Positions 10,310-20,292 of a stretch of 40,000 nucleotides of DNA are shown piece after piece (the stretch's first letter is position 1; each line of letters starts with the position of its first letter). The DNA is from Prorocentrum cordatum (Eukaryota > Sar > Dinophyceae > Prorocentrales > Prorocentraceae): the NCBI GenBank assembly GCA_963575745.1, contig CAUYUJ010015504.1, forward strand, positions 793,956 to 833,955, given 5' to 3'. Made by a program: the position numbers and the translations under genes. A model generated the notes under the pieces. The model saw only the letters and a list, made by a program, of their open reading frames with translations, did not search any database and was not told the origin of the DNA.

Positions 10310-10925
10310 CGCCTAAGCCTTTCGGAGAAACCCTCCAGTGTGGGGTGGTATCTGCGACGAATGCTTCGCTCTCGGCGAGGGGCAGCTGCTGGAAAGCAGC
10401 TGGGCCTCGCGCTCGCACTCCTAAACAGCCACCCTCCGGAAGGAATATTCCAAGGCTCAGGGAGGCGCTTGCGACAGCGTCCATCGTATCATTTTCTCCC
10501 CTCACATGCGACTGCACTAATCTTTCATGCCCCCTCACTTCGATACCACATTCACATCGATGACTTCGAGGCCAACGCCACTCGCATTCCAGGCCCCCCC
10601 GTCAGGCAATTGCTCCAGGACCCTCTCCAGACCGCGGATCCCTGGGAGATGATGAAGAAACATCGTTCTGGACATCGCCCTGACTCCCCGTACACCCCCC
10701 TCCTGAGCGAGACGAAGGCCTGCGCAGAGAAGGGTACTTGCCGATCGGAGAAGATACGGAGGACGTCGCCCGCCCACCAGATCCTGGCGCGGCTTCCTCT
10801 GCAGCCGAGCCGGTCACGATGGCAGGCATAGCTGCTCTTCTCAAGCAACAACTCTCACCGGTCAACACCGTGGTGCCCGATCTCGAGAAGGCACTCGGGA
10901 ACCTAGACGACCAGGTCGCGAACCG
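10310..10925. other. Unassigned stretch with a short coding-like frame
   Basis: The + strand frame over about 10738-10920 reads as plausible protein (MAGIAALLKQQLSP, then VPDLEKALGNLDDQV) before it runs into poly-Leu of the TCC tract. I do not recognise the family. It could be an exon fragment or chance. A diverged copy of the CTCGGCGAGG-GCAGCTGCTG block lies near 10372. Confidence 0.35.
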
Positions 10926-10926
10926 C

Positions 10927-10992
10927 TTCCTCCTCCCTTTCCTCCTCCTCCTCCTCCTCCTCCTCCTCCTCCTCCTCCTCCTCTTCCTCCTC
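10927..10992. repeat. (TCC)n microsatellite
   Basis: About 20 TCC units. Confidence 0.95.
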
Positions 10993-11190
10993 CCTCGTCC
11001 AACCCCCTGCCAAGCCCTGCGAGTAACAAACGCACTGGATCCACAAGCCCACCGTCAGACAGGGCGATGAGGTGATCGTGCTGCACTGCCTGTGTCAGAC
11101 CGGCAGCAGGCGGGCGGTCGGACCAGCGGGGCGTGGCAAGGTGAGCGTCGAGAGGGGGAGAGGAAGCGAAGGGGAGGAGGAGAAAGAGAA

Positions 11191-11350
11191 TCGGGCCGGG
11201 CGAAAGGGGGGATCGCAGAAGGGGGGGGGTGAGAATCAGTTCGCGTAGCTGATTTTCCCGGCGCCTCCCAGCGCCCGGAGGCGCCCATGTATCGAGGAAT
11301 ATGCCCGGCGACGGAGCCGAAACCAGCTGCATGCCTGTCGTTCGGCCCGA
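11191..11350. mobile_element. 24-bp-TIR element, degraded copy
   Basis: Homologous to the complete element at 29984-30178. It shares the left end TCGGG(C/T)CGGGCGAAAGGGG, the ATCAG-T...AGCTGAT hairpin near 11234, the ATGTATCGAGGAAT block near 11286 and GAAACCAGCTGCATG near 11319. About 30 bp inside the right end are missing, leaving only a TTCGGCCCGA remnant, and no convincing target duplication remains. It has no coding capacity, so it would be non-autonomous. Confidence 0.72.
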
Positions 11351-11735
11351 GAAGAGGAAGGAGGAGGAGGAGGAGGAGGAGGAGGAGGAGGAGGAGGAGG
11401 AGGAGGAGGAGGAGGAGGAAAGGGGAGGAGGAGAGGAGGTGGAGAAGGAGGAGGAGGAGGAGGAGGAGGAGGAGGGGCACGAGGAAGAGGAGGAGGAGGA
11501 GGAGGAGGAGGAGAAGGAGGAGGAGGAGGAGGAGGGGCACGAGGAGGAGGAGGAGAAGGAGGAGGAGGAGGAGGAGGAGGAGGAGGGGCACGAGGAGGAG
11601 GAGGAGGAGGAGGAAGAGGAGGAGGGGGACGAGGAGGAGGGGAAGAGGAGGAGGAGGACGACGAGGAAGTGGAGGAGGAGGTGGAGGAGGACGGCGAGGA
11701 GGGTTGGAGAAAGAGAAGGAAAAAGAGGGTGATGA
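11351..11735. repeat. (GGA)n microsatellite with GGGGCACGAGG interruptions
   Basis: About 380 bp of GGA/GAA trinucleotides. A GGGGCACGAGGA interruption occurs at about 11473, 11533 and 11586, showing that a block of roughly 55-60 bp was itself duplicated. Confidence 0.95.
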
Positions 11736-11756
11736 CGAAGACTAGGTGCTCCTTCC

Positions 11757-11955
11757 CCCTCTATGTCCCCATCCTCCCCCCCCCTCCCTCCCTTTCTCCC
11801 TCCTAACTCCCTCCTCGTCCCTTCCCGTCCCTCCCTCCTCGTCCCTCCTCGTCCCGCGTCCCTCCTCGTACCTCCTCCTCCATCCCTCCCTCCTCCCCCC
11901 TCGACCCTCGCCCCTGACCCTCACCCTCCCTCCCTCCATCTCTCCCCACGCCTCG
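11757..11955. repeat. Pyrimidine-rich tract (CCCTCCCTCCTCGT)n
   Basis: Degenerate pyrimidine repeats with recurring CTCGTCCCT units. The stretch from about 11956 to 12175 is very GC-rich with no recognised gene. Confidence 0.88.
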
Positions 11956-12175
11956 TCCTGGCGGCCTGGCTCCCAGGCGCGGCTCGGGCGGGGGCGCGGG
12001 CCTGCGGCCGGCCTGGGCGGCGCGCCCACCGAGGGGTTCCGCGCGCCTGCCGGTCCGCCGGTCCCGCCACCGCCGCGGCCGCCACCGCCCTTTGAGATCC
12101 GGGCGCTGATCAGTTCACCGTGCCCTGAGATGGGGTTCTTGCGATTGCCCAGACGGCGCCGACACCGACATGCCC

Positions 12176-12240
12176 TCCTCACCTCACCTCACCTCACCTC
12201 ACCTCACCTCGCCTCACCTCACCTCACCTCACCTCACCTC
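12176..12240. repeat. (ACCTC)n pentanucleotide repeat
   Basis: About 13 ACCTC units with one GCCTC variant, directly abutting a TCC tract. Confidence 0.97.
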
Positions 12241-12420
12241 TCCTCCTCCTCCTCCTCCTCCTCCTCCTACTCCTCCTCCTCCTCCTCCTCCTCCTCGTGC
12301 CCCTCCTCCTCCTCCTCCCTCCTCCTCCTCCTCCTCCTCCACTACCTCCTCCTCCTCCTCCTCCTCCTCCTCCTCCTCCTCCTCCTCCTCCTCCTCCTCC
12401 TCCTCCTCCTCCTCCTCCCC
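12241..12420. repeat. (TCC)n microsatellite, ~180 bp
   Basis: Nearly pure TCC with a few interruptions, including TAC near 12269 and CGTGCCC near 12295. Confidence 0.97.
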
Positions 12421-12454
12421 CTCACCCAGCCTCACGCATCACACTTAGACTCAC

Positions 12455-12960
12455 TCACAGCGGATTTTAGCACTCCGAAGGCGGGGCGCCAGGGGTCAGG
12501 ATATTCCAGGAATCGCGCCAGATTGTGAGAATGCCTCAGGCGGTTCGCCTCTTTGCATGCCCAGCATCCCCTGCTTCCGAAGCAGCTTGCGAGGATGGCT
12601 AGGCGCTGGTTTCAGCACTCCTAACATGGGGCGCCAAGGGGGCATGTCCTGGGCCAGCTCGCGCCCAGATTGTGGGGATGTCTGAAGCGATTTGCCTGTC
12701 TGCATGCCAAACACCCTCTGCTTTCGGAGCATCTTGCGAGGATGTCTCAGGCGAAACGCTGCTTTCAGCACCCCCAAGGGAGAGCGCCAGGAGGGTGTTG
12801 CACGGGCCCGTTCGCGCCCAGATCGTGGGGATGTCTCCGTCGATGTGCATGTGTACGAGCCGAACGAACTTCCTCTGCTTTCGGAGCCTCTTGCGAGGAT
12901 GTCTCAGGCGAGGTGCTGGTTTCAGCCCCCCCAATGGGTAGCCGCCAGGGGTCCTGGGGA
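12455..12960. repeat. ~155-bp diverged tandem repeats, block 1
   Basis: Three to four diverged units. Each has GAGGATGTCTCAGGCG, GCTG(C/G)TTTCAGC, a CGCCAGG-GGG module, TTCGCGCCCAGAT, and a CGGTTTGCCTG...GCATGCC...TCTGCTTTCGGAGC module. The same modules recur at 13443-13960. The frames open within it differ between units, so it is not a repeat protein. Confidence 0.75.
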
Positions 12961-12978
12961 TCGAATTTTACATGATTT

Positions 12979-13090
12979 ACGCATGTTCATATCGACTGCT
13001 CCCCTCCTGTGGCTCGAATCCTGTGTTTCACGTGTGTACCTATCGATTGCCCCTTCCCTGGGGCTCGAATCCTGCTTTTTACGTATGACC
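12979..13090. repeat. 51-bp direct repeat, two units
   Basis: Two units, each with a CG-ATG/CGTGTG start, TATCGA-TGC, and GGCTCGAATCCTG, offset by about 51 bp. GGCTCGAATCC resembles a tRNA T-arm, but no cloverleaf is present. Confidence 0.7.
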
Positions 13091-13169
13091 TTCCAAATCT
13101 CCTGAGATGGGGTTCTTGTTATCACTTAGATGGCTCCGAGAAGAAAAACGCCCTCCTGATCCTCACCTC

Positions 13170-13400
13170 ATCCTGCTCCTCTTTCCCACTTAACCTCACT
13201 CAGGATCACTCAGACTCATTTAGACTCACTCATACTCACAGACTACGCTGAGACTGACTCACACTCAAGTATACCCATACTCAGGAACACTCATACTCAC
13301 ACTGACTCGTACTCAAGCTCATACTCTTTCTCACTCACCATCAGACTCAACCGCTATGAAACCCGCCCATACTGAGACAAACTGAGATTCCTCCTCTATT
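13170..13400. repeat. ACTC/ACTCAT-rich simple repeat
   Basis: Degenerate (ACTCA) and (ACTCAT) units over about 230 bp. No gene. Confidence 0.8.
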
Positions 13401-13442
13401 CACAATCCGATCAGACCATGCTCAGAGTCACTCACTGACGCA

Positions 13443-13960
13443 GAATGTGAGGATGTCTCAGGCGAAGCGCTGCTTTCAGCACTCGAAGGGGGGGCCGCCA
13501 GGGGGTGTTGCACTGGCCCGTTCGTGCCCAGATTGTTTAGATGTCCTAAGCTGTTTGCCTGTGTTGGGTGCCCAACATAATCTGCTGTCAGAACACGTTG
13601 CGGGGATGTCGCAAGCGAGGCGCTGGTTTCAACAATCGAAGGGAGGACCATCAGGGGGTATTGCACGGACGCGTTCGCGCCCACGTTGTGGAGATGTCTC
13701 TAGCGGTTCGCCTGTTTTGGTGCCCAGCATCTTTTGCTTTCATGGCAGATTGTGAGGATGTCTCATGCGGGGCGCTGGTTTCAGCACTCCCAAGGGGAGG
13801 CGCCAAGAGGGTATTGCACGCGCCTATTCGCGCCCGTATTGTTGGGACGTCTTAGGCGGTTTGCCTGGTGGCATTCCCAACGTCCTCTGCGTCCGAAGCA
13901 GTGCGTGGGGATGGCGCAAGCGGTTTGCCTGGTTCTGCCCCTCAAACCGCGATCAAGCAA
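13443..13960. repeat. ~155-bp diverged tandem repeats, block 2
   Basis: Three further units plus a partial of the family at 12455-12960, starting near 13446, 13600 and 13755. Weaker remnants (GCGGTTTGCCTG, GCGGTTTGCTTG) continue to about 14280. Confidence 0.75.
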
Positions 13961-14339
13961 GCGTGGAATTTGGGCACCCCGAGGTAGAGCCGCAAGGGAT
14001 GAGAACCTTCAGGGTTCGCGTCCAGATTGTTCCAGCGGTTAGCCTGCTTCAACTCCCCAAACTCAATGCTTGTTTGCGGTTTGCCTGTTTCGTGGTTCAA
14101 TGCTCACCGAGATATACCAGGGATAACACTTGGGCGCCCCAAGATTTTCTTCGTGGTCCAGTACTCGCCGAGAGATAGCAAGCGTGGGACTGGGGCATCC
14201 CATGGCGGAGCTGCCAAGGGTGGGGAGACTTCAATCTTCGCGCTGACGAGGATGCCTCATGCGGTTTGCTTGTTGTCTGACTTGTTTTCTGACCAAAAAA
14301 CATGCCCGACCCACGAACCTGGAAAAGGAATTAGAACTG

Positions 14340-14845
14340 CGAGGCATGGACACGTTTCAAAGAACCTCAACTGGCAGTGGCAATGCTGAAGATATCGATG
14401 GCGATGATAATGCTGTGCCTGGGGGAGTATTATGCTGCGCTGCGCTGTGCTGCGCCGCACAGTGACGTGCCAAGGAACGCGCCACGGGACGTGCCACGGG
14501 ACGCGCCGCGGGACATGCCAGGAGGACGCGCAGCGGAATGTCCGAAGGGACGCGCCAAAGGACCTGCCAAAGGAAGCACTGCGGGACGTGCCACGGGGCG
14601 TGCCAGGGGACGCGCCGCGCGAGGTGCCAAGGGGACGCACAACGGGACCCGCCACCGAACTTGCCAGGGAACGTGCCAGGCGACGCGCCAGGAGGAAGGA
14701 TGTAGAAATGTGAAGCATGGAGAAGGTTCAAGGCACCAAATTCGGGCGACTGGCAATTGCAATGCTCAAGGTAGCGATGGTGATGTACAGTGCCAGGGGC
14801 AATTCTGTGCTGTGCTGTGCTGTGATGAATTGCGACGCACCATGC
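14340..14845. repeat. Duplicated segment flanking a 12-bp minisatellite
   Basis: Segments 14340-14462 and 14713-14845 are diverged copies of each other. Both carry GCATGGA-A-G-TTCAA, GCAATGCT-AAG, CGATGG-GATG and a GTGCTGTGCTG run. They lie on either side of the minisatellite at 14464-14697, so one copy of the segment plus array was probably duplicated. Confidence 0.7.
14464..14697. repeat. 12-bp minisatellite (CGTGCCACGGGA)n
   Basis: About 19 degenerate copies of CGTGCCACGGGA. Several frames stay open because the period is a multiple of three. No protein is inferred. Confidence 0.88.
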
Positions 14846-14861
14846 CGCGTTGTTGAAGTGC

Positions 14862-15162
14862 TGTGCTCTATTGCATTGTGGATCAGATCGTCTGTGGCGT
14901 CATAATCCCAATCGAACTGATCTGGATCTTAAGCTCGAACTGCCTGAACGCATAAATCAGATCTGGCCACAATCGAGAGGCGCGGGGCGCTCGATCAACT
15001 CGAACTAACGATCCGATTCAGTCTGGGAGCGGGACGAACCGAAAAGAGCGAATCTGAACAATTCTGTGCACTGTTGCGTCGTGGATCACATCTTCCCCGG
15101 CAACCGAATCCTGACAGAACTGTGCTGGGCCTCAAGCTCGAGCTGCCTGGGCACATTCCTCG
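14862..15162. repeat. ~100-bp direct repeat, ~200-bp offset
   Basis: Segments 14862-14960 and 15062-15162 share CTGTGC-CT-TTGC-T-GTGGATCA, an AACTG-T-TGG block and CTCAAGCTCGA(A/G)CTGCCTG. Both are diverged. No gene. Confidence 0.65.
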
Positions 15163-15346
15163 CCCAGAACTTATTGCAACCGAGACCTTCTCACGACATG
15201 ATGTTCCGCAACAGGGCGAAGTGATAAGGGCGAATCCAAGCCGAGGCGAAATGCATATAGAGAATCGACGGGCCGAAACGCCGACGACGGCAACAACGGC
15301 GGACGGCGACGACCGCGATCCGGGTTCCAACTCGGGGCCACTAAAT

Positions 15347-15830
15347 TAAACATCCACCTGTGTGGCCTGGGCACGTGAAAACAACTGGTTCCAGCTCGAG
15401 ACCTGAGTCCGTCGCCGCTCCCCCCCCCCTTTCCTTCGGCCCTCGTCCTCAAGCACACCAGCCACAGCGAAATACACCAGGCCATCCACACAGGTCATTG
15501 AGTCGAAGGGACGCCCCTTCCCTCTGATCCCTTCCCCGCGGGGGGGGGGGTCTGGCTGGGGGGGGTCCCAAGTCAGAAGAATACCACCCTCCCAGGGCCC
15601 ATGGCCCGCCCTCTCCCTCCCATGGGGGGGTCCCAGGGGGGGGGGGTCCCGGGTCAGAATACCACTCTCCTGGGGGCCATGGCCCGCCCTCTCCCTCCCA
15701 TTTCCGTCGAGGTCCGAAGCCTCCAGGGTCGGCGGCACCATCCGTAAGGCCTTAGCAGTCCACCTGTGTGGCCAAGGCACGTGAAAACAACTGGTTCCAG
15801 CTCGGGACCATCATGTCAGATACCTCAATG
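15347..15830. repeat. CACGTG repeat units flanking a duplicated G-rich segment
   Basis: Two units reading CCACCTGTGTGGCC...GGCACGTGAAAACAACTGGTTCCAGCTCG (about 15350-15405 and 15756-15812) match the array at 17085-17955. Between them lies a duplicated ~80-bp block (about 15545-15620 and 15628-15702) ending CATGGCCCGCCCTCTCCC, with long G runs. Confidence 0.75.
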
Positions 15831-16086
15831 AGGAATCTGGAAAATCCGCCGGCCCCCTTGTGGGGCCACCAGGCTGTAGGCCCGTGATTCGCAGTTTCCT
15901 GTACCAGTCGTAGGTTGTAGTTTCCAGTGTTACAGTTCTGCTTCTTGCTGGTTACTGTAACTAGTTGACGTATTGCTGGTTACTGTAACTAGTTGATTGA
16001 CCGCGCGAGGGGGGGGGGAGGCCCAAAGTGGCTTTTTAGCGTCCCCTGGGCGCGTTGTCTGAATTGCTGGGGGGGCTCGAAATCGA

Positions 16087-16755
16087 CACCCCTCACGCAG
16101 ATCCGCGGGGTCAGGGTCCAAAAACACAGGGGATTTGCCACATTTCTGAAATTCGGTGCCACCCCTCACGCAGATCCGCGGGGTCAGGGTCCAAAAACAC
16201 ATGGGATTTGCCACATTTCTGAAATTCGGTGCCACCCCTCACGCAGATCCGCGGGGTCAGGGTCCAAAAACACAGGGGATTTGCCACATTTCTGAAATTC
16301 GGTGCCACCCCTCACGCAGATCCGCGGGGTCAGGGTCCAAAAACACATGGGATTTGCCACATTTCTGAAATTCGGTGCCACCCCTCACGCAGATCCGCGG
16401 GGTCAGGGTCCAAAAACACATGGGATTTGCCACATTTCTGAAATTCGGTGCCACCCCTCACGCAGATCCGCGGGGTCAGGGTCCAAAAACACATGGGATT
16501 TGCCACATTTCTGAAATTCGGTGCCACCCCTCACGCAGATCCGCGGGGTCAGGGTCCAAAAACATAGGGATTTGCCACATTTCTGAAATTCGGTGCCACC
16601 CCTCACGCAGATCCGCGGGGTCAGGGTCCAAAAACACAGGGGATTTGCCACATTTCTGAAATTCGGCGCCACCCCTTACGCAGATCCGCGGGGTCAGGGT
16701 CCAAAAACACAGGGGATTTGCCACATTTCTGAAATTCGGTGCCACCCTTCACGCA
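16087..16755. repeat. 73-bp tandem repeat, nine units
   Basis: Nearly identical head-to-tail 73-bp units begin at 16087, 16160, 16233, 16306, 16379, 16452, 16525, 16597 and 16670, with a partial at 16743. One unit is 72 bp. The unit contains CACCCCTCACGCAGATCCGC and TTTGCCACATTTCTGAAATT. A CACAGGGG/CACATGGG variant alternates between units. The period is not a multiple of three, so it is not coding. Confidence 0.97.
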
Positions 16756-16760
16756 CATCC

Positions 16761-16878
16761 ATCGCAAGGCGTGGTAACCCAAACTGCGAGAACTCCCTCG
16801 GCCCTTTAATCGCAAGGTGTGGTAACCAAGCCCGTAAACCATACACGTCTTACCAATCGCCAGGTGTGGTAACCCCTC
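16761..16878. repeat. ~48-bp tandem repeat, three units
   Basis: ATCGC(A/C)AGG(C/T)GTGGTAACC recurs at 16761, 16809 and 16856, directly after the 73-bp array. Confidence 0.8.
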
Positions 16879-17084
16879 TTGTGATCAGTTGGTTTTGCTG
16901 ATTGCGAATCGGCTTCGCATGAAGTTTCGATACTGCTTCACGACAGCGCCAAGGCCTCATGACTTAGCTCTTCCATGGCCCATTCTCCGAGAGAGGGGGC
17001 CGGCGGCAGGGGGCGAAGCCCTTACGGATCACCAGCCGAAGAACGGGTGTCAAACTATTACGCATCTGTTGCCGATGTATTGAT

Positions 17085-17955
17085 CTTGTTTGGCTCGTGT
17101 GAGCCCAAGCGCTGGGGGCGCCCAGATGACCAGATGTTAGATACCCCCCGTGGGTGGCTCGCATACGCAAAATCACATGGTTCCAGATCGGGGCAACCAT
17201 GTTAGATACCCCCTGTGGGTAGCCCGCACGTGCAAAAACACGTGGTTCCAGCTCGGCGCCACCATGTTAGGTACCTTGCTGGGTGGCGTGGACGCATGAA
17301 CACACGTGATTCCAGCGAGGGACAATATGCACCCATCTTAGATACCCGCCTCCCTTTTGGGCGGCCTGGACACATAAAGCACGTGGCGTCAGCTCGGGAC
17401 CGCCATCTCAGTTACACCCATTCTGAGTGGCAGCTCGGAACCATTAGGTTAGATATCACCTGCTGGGTGGCGCGGACACGTGAAAACAAGTGGTTGTAGT
17501 TCGGGGCAACCATATTAGATATCCCTCTGGGTGGCTTGGGCACGTGACACCACGTGGTTCCAGCTCGGGGCCATCATGTTACATACCTCTCTCGGTGGCC
17601 TGGACCTGCGTCAACACGTGGTCCCAACTCGGGACCACCACGTTCGATACCCTAAGGAGGCAATCTGGACAATCAGCTGCCGAGGACGTTTTGCGAACAT
17701 GCTGCACATACGGTGTCGGTCTTTTTTGATCGTCCCTGGCCCTCGTGGGCCCACACGCTGGGGGGGCCCAAACGACCACATGTTAGATCCCCCCAGTTGG
17801 TGGCCCGCACGCGCAAAAAACACGTGGTCCCAGCTCGGGGCAACCGTGTCAGACAACCCTGTGGATGGCCTGGGCACGTACAAACACCCAGGTCCAGCTC
17901 GGGGCCACCATGTTCGATCTCCTACTGGGTGGCTTGGGCACGTAACAGAATGACG
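17085..17955. repeat. ~65-bp CACGTG-bearing tandem array
   Basis: About 12 diverged units with consensus modules CCATGTTAGATACCCC, GGGTGGCCTGG, CACGTGAAAACACGTGG and TTCCAGCTCGGGGCC. A leader (GATC...GGC-CGTG-GCCCA-GCGCTGGGGG) precedes both sub-arrays, at about 17080 and 17728, so the leader-plus-array block is itself duplicated. CACGTG is a palindromic E/G-box-like motif. Any protein binding is untested. Confidence 0.85.
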
Positions 17956-18735
17956 TCTCCCGGGGTGCGTTCTGACTAGGATTTCGATGCGAATCCAGCG
18001 GTGGCACCGAGGGCCGCCCAGGAGGCCCGAAAAAGGGACAACGGGCGAAGGGTTACGGTAGAAGTATGGATACCTTTTCCTCCTCTGAGTATGGAGGTGC
18101 AGCAGAAATCGCACTAGCAGTCGTAGAAGTTGTCTGGGCGTCGTCGCCGGTGGCCAGATGACAGGGCAACAGAAGCGAGGATAGAAGCGATCCCAACAAT
18201 GGCTCTCTCGCCCGCCCCACATCCGCTCAAGACCTGAGGGGCAACGATAGGGGGGAGGGGCATAGGGCGGGATACATCGACCTGGATTCGGCGATACATC
18301 GCCACAGACAGACCCGTTTTCGTGAAGCCTTCATCACAAGTTTAGATTCCCCGCCAGAAAAATACGACAAGTCTCTCTGCCTCTTCCCTTCCTCCTTCTG
18401 CTCCTCCTCCTCCTCCTCCTGGCCTCTGCGATGAGGTCTGGCCAGGGACGGACGTGGTCAGCCCTGGTTGCAATGCATAGTTTGTGGCGGCCAGATCGGC
18501 AATAGGCCCCCGATGGTGAATCCGCAACCTCCTGTGGCGGGGTGGGGCCATCGGGTCCCTATCGGCGATCACTGGGCGATTGAGGATCGATGCATCCCCC
18601 CCCCCCTATGCCCATCCCCCCACCCTATCGCTGCCCCCGAAAACCCATCCCAGGACCTGTCCCAGGTTCCGCCCGGGCGGATCCAGCCGTGGCGACGAGG
18701 AGCGTCCAGGAGGCCCAGGAGCCGGCGGCGCGCAA
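17956..18735. other. Host repeat fragments, no gene
   Basis: Contains GCGAATCCAGCGGTGGC near 17983, GAGGGGCAACGATAGGGGGG near 18236 (similar to the left flank of the copia element), a short (TCC)n at 18398-18420, and GGTGGGGCCATCGGG near 18541 (similar to the right flank of the copia element at 29140). This copy lacks the copia and MITE insertions. Confidence 0.65.
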
Positions 18736-19078
18736 ACATGGATTAGCGATCCATGGATTTGGCGTGCGGTCGCCAAGTCCATGGATCGGGGGAGGTGAGC
18801 TCCCCAAAATGCGGCGGGTGCCGCCTCGCATCGGCAGCACGGCCAACCGTCGACGGGAACGACCGAGAAAGAAGTGCCCGAGGTCGCAGCGATCGCCGTG
18901 GAGGCTGCGCGGCAAGCTCCCCAAGTCACGGTTTACCCGCAACCTCAGCGCGTGCATCGAGGTCAGCAAGTCGACGGGGTGCGAGATCGAGGCGGACCTC
19001 GAGGGGACGGTTGCCGAACTGGTGATCTCCCACGGAAATGGGACCCGTCGCCAATCCACGCCCCCTTGATCCATGTCT
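18736..19078. repeat. Host dispersed repeat, uninterrupted copy
   Basis: Begins GATTAGCGATCCATGGATTT and ends CTTGATCCATGTCTGCGATC. It shares both ends and internal blocks (ATGGATCGGGGGAGGTG, TGCCGCCTCGC) with 20451-20631, which lacks about 170 internal bases. It carries an unoccupied site for the MITE at 20293-20450. Confidence 0.8.
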
Positions 19079-19211
19079 GCGATCGCCTGAACCCCCTACA
19101 AAACACGATTTCTGAGGGAGAGGGTGGGGTTCATTTCGCTCGGGAGCAGGGTTCGCATGTGGCCTCGTACCAGACCCTCGACGTCATGATCTTTTCAAAG
19201 CGCGGCCCCCC

Positions 19212-19466
19212 AAAAAGGTCTCTCGGGGATCCTCTGACCCGGGTCAATCCAGACTTGGGTAAATCAGGCCTTGCAGAATCCTGCAAGATCCTGCAAGATC
19301 CTGCACCCAAACCCGGGTCAATGCGAAGGATCCTGCAAGACCCTACCCTGCAGGATCCTGCACCCAAACCTGGGTCAATGCGACCCTAGCCCTGCAGGAT
19401 CCTGCAAAATCCGGCGCTCTGGCTGACCCCGGTTTGCATTGACCCCAGTCTCTTGAGCTCCGAGCC
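19212..19466. repeat. Dispersed CCCGGGTCAA repeat, copy 2
   Basis: Same module order as 1480-1738: TCTGACCCGGGTCAATCCAG, repeated GATCCTGCA modules, ACCCGGGTCAATGCGA, then CTGGCTGACCCCGGTTTGCA. This copy has expanded GATCCTGCA units. Confidence 0.8.
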
Positions 19467-19502
19467 AGGGCCCTTTCTCAAGGACCGGCTTTCCATTCTG
19501 GT

Positions 19503-19660
19503 TTACCAGCCTCGAACTGATCCCTATCCCTAAGATTGACACGCCAAAAGGCGATGACAATCTTAGGGATGCGCCCTGAAAAAATAAGGGAATCCCTAAG
19601 ATTGGCATCGTGATGAGGAGATGCCCAGCATAGGGATAGGGATATGTTCCAGGCTGGTAA
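19503..19660. mobile_element. 158-bp foldback/MITE-like element
   Basis: Ends 19503-19531 and 19632-19660 are inverted repeats matching at 26 of 29 positions (TTACCAGCCT-GAAC--ATCCCTATCCCT). Inside are further inverted and direct copies of ATCCCTAAGATTG (about 19526, 19557 and 19590). There is no coding capacity. TA is present at both tips and could be a TA target duplication, but that is also part of the inverted repeat, so the superfamily is undecided. Confidence 0.75.
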
Positions 19661-19837
19661 TTGGTGGAATATTTGACGCTCCCGAGGTCCAGCGAGGGCC
19701 ACCAAAGACTGAGCACAGAGCAGACATCTTCCGTCGAGACTTGTCACCACGCAAGGGGGCCCAAACACGGGAACGTCCCGACACCCTCATTCACGCCTTC
19801 TGTTGCATCGTCGGGGGGCATTGCCTGTCCCATCGCG

Positions 19838-19965
19838 CTGCTATCCGCGTCGAATCCGCGTCGAGCCAATGTCGAACTTGTCGACTCCGCGCCGGATCCC
19901 CGTCGAATCCGCGTCGAATCCGTGTCGAATCCGCGTCAGGTCTGCGTCGACTCTTCGTCCAACAC
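19838..19965. repeat. 12-bp GTCGAATCCGCG degenerate repeat
   Basis: About ten imperfect units of GTCGAATCCGCG. No protein is inferred. The rest of 19661-20284 has no recognisable feature. Confidence 0.75.
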
Positions 19966-20292
19966 GCGCCGTGCACCAGAAGAAGACAGCCATTCTTTCA
20001 AATACAAACGAAGTCCTCCGAAACTGCAACGAGACGGCCCAAACACCCGGCGCTCCAATCTTTTCGATCCGTGGGCCCCCTGGGTTCTGGACCGCTTCCC
20101 TGTAGGACCAATCGTGTGCTTCGTTTGGGCCCGCTGCGGGCCCCCGGAAGCCGGAACCGGCCAAAAACGGGCCGCTACAACTTTCTCGGGGCCGCGAGTC
20201 TCTGGGCACGAGAACCCCCCGAAACCCCGAAGTGGTGGCGAAACGAGCCCGCGAGAGAGGCCGCCGCTCGGGCGCGCAAGCACGGATTAGCG

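Noticed and set aside
13013-13075. GGCTCGAATCC motifs resembling tRNA T-arms
   Set aside because: No acceptor, D or anticodon stems can be placed. The motif is part of a 51-bp direct repeat.
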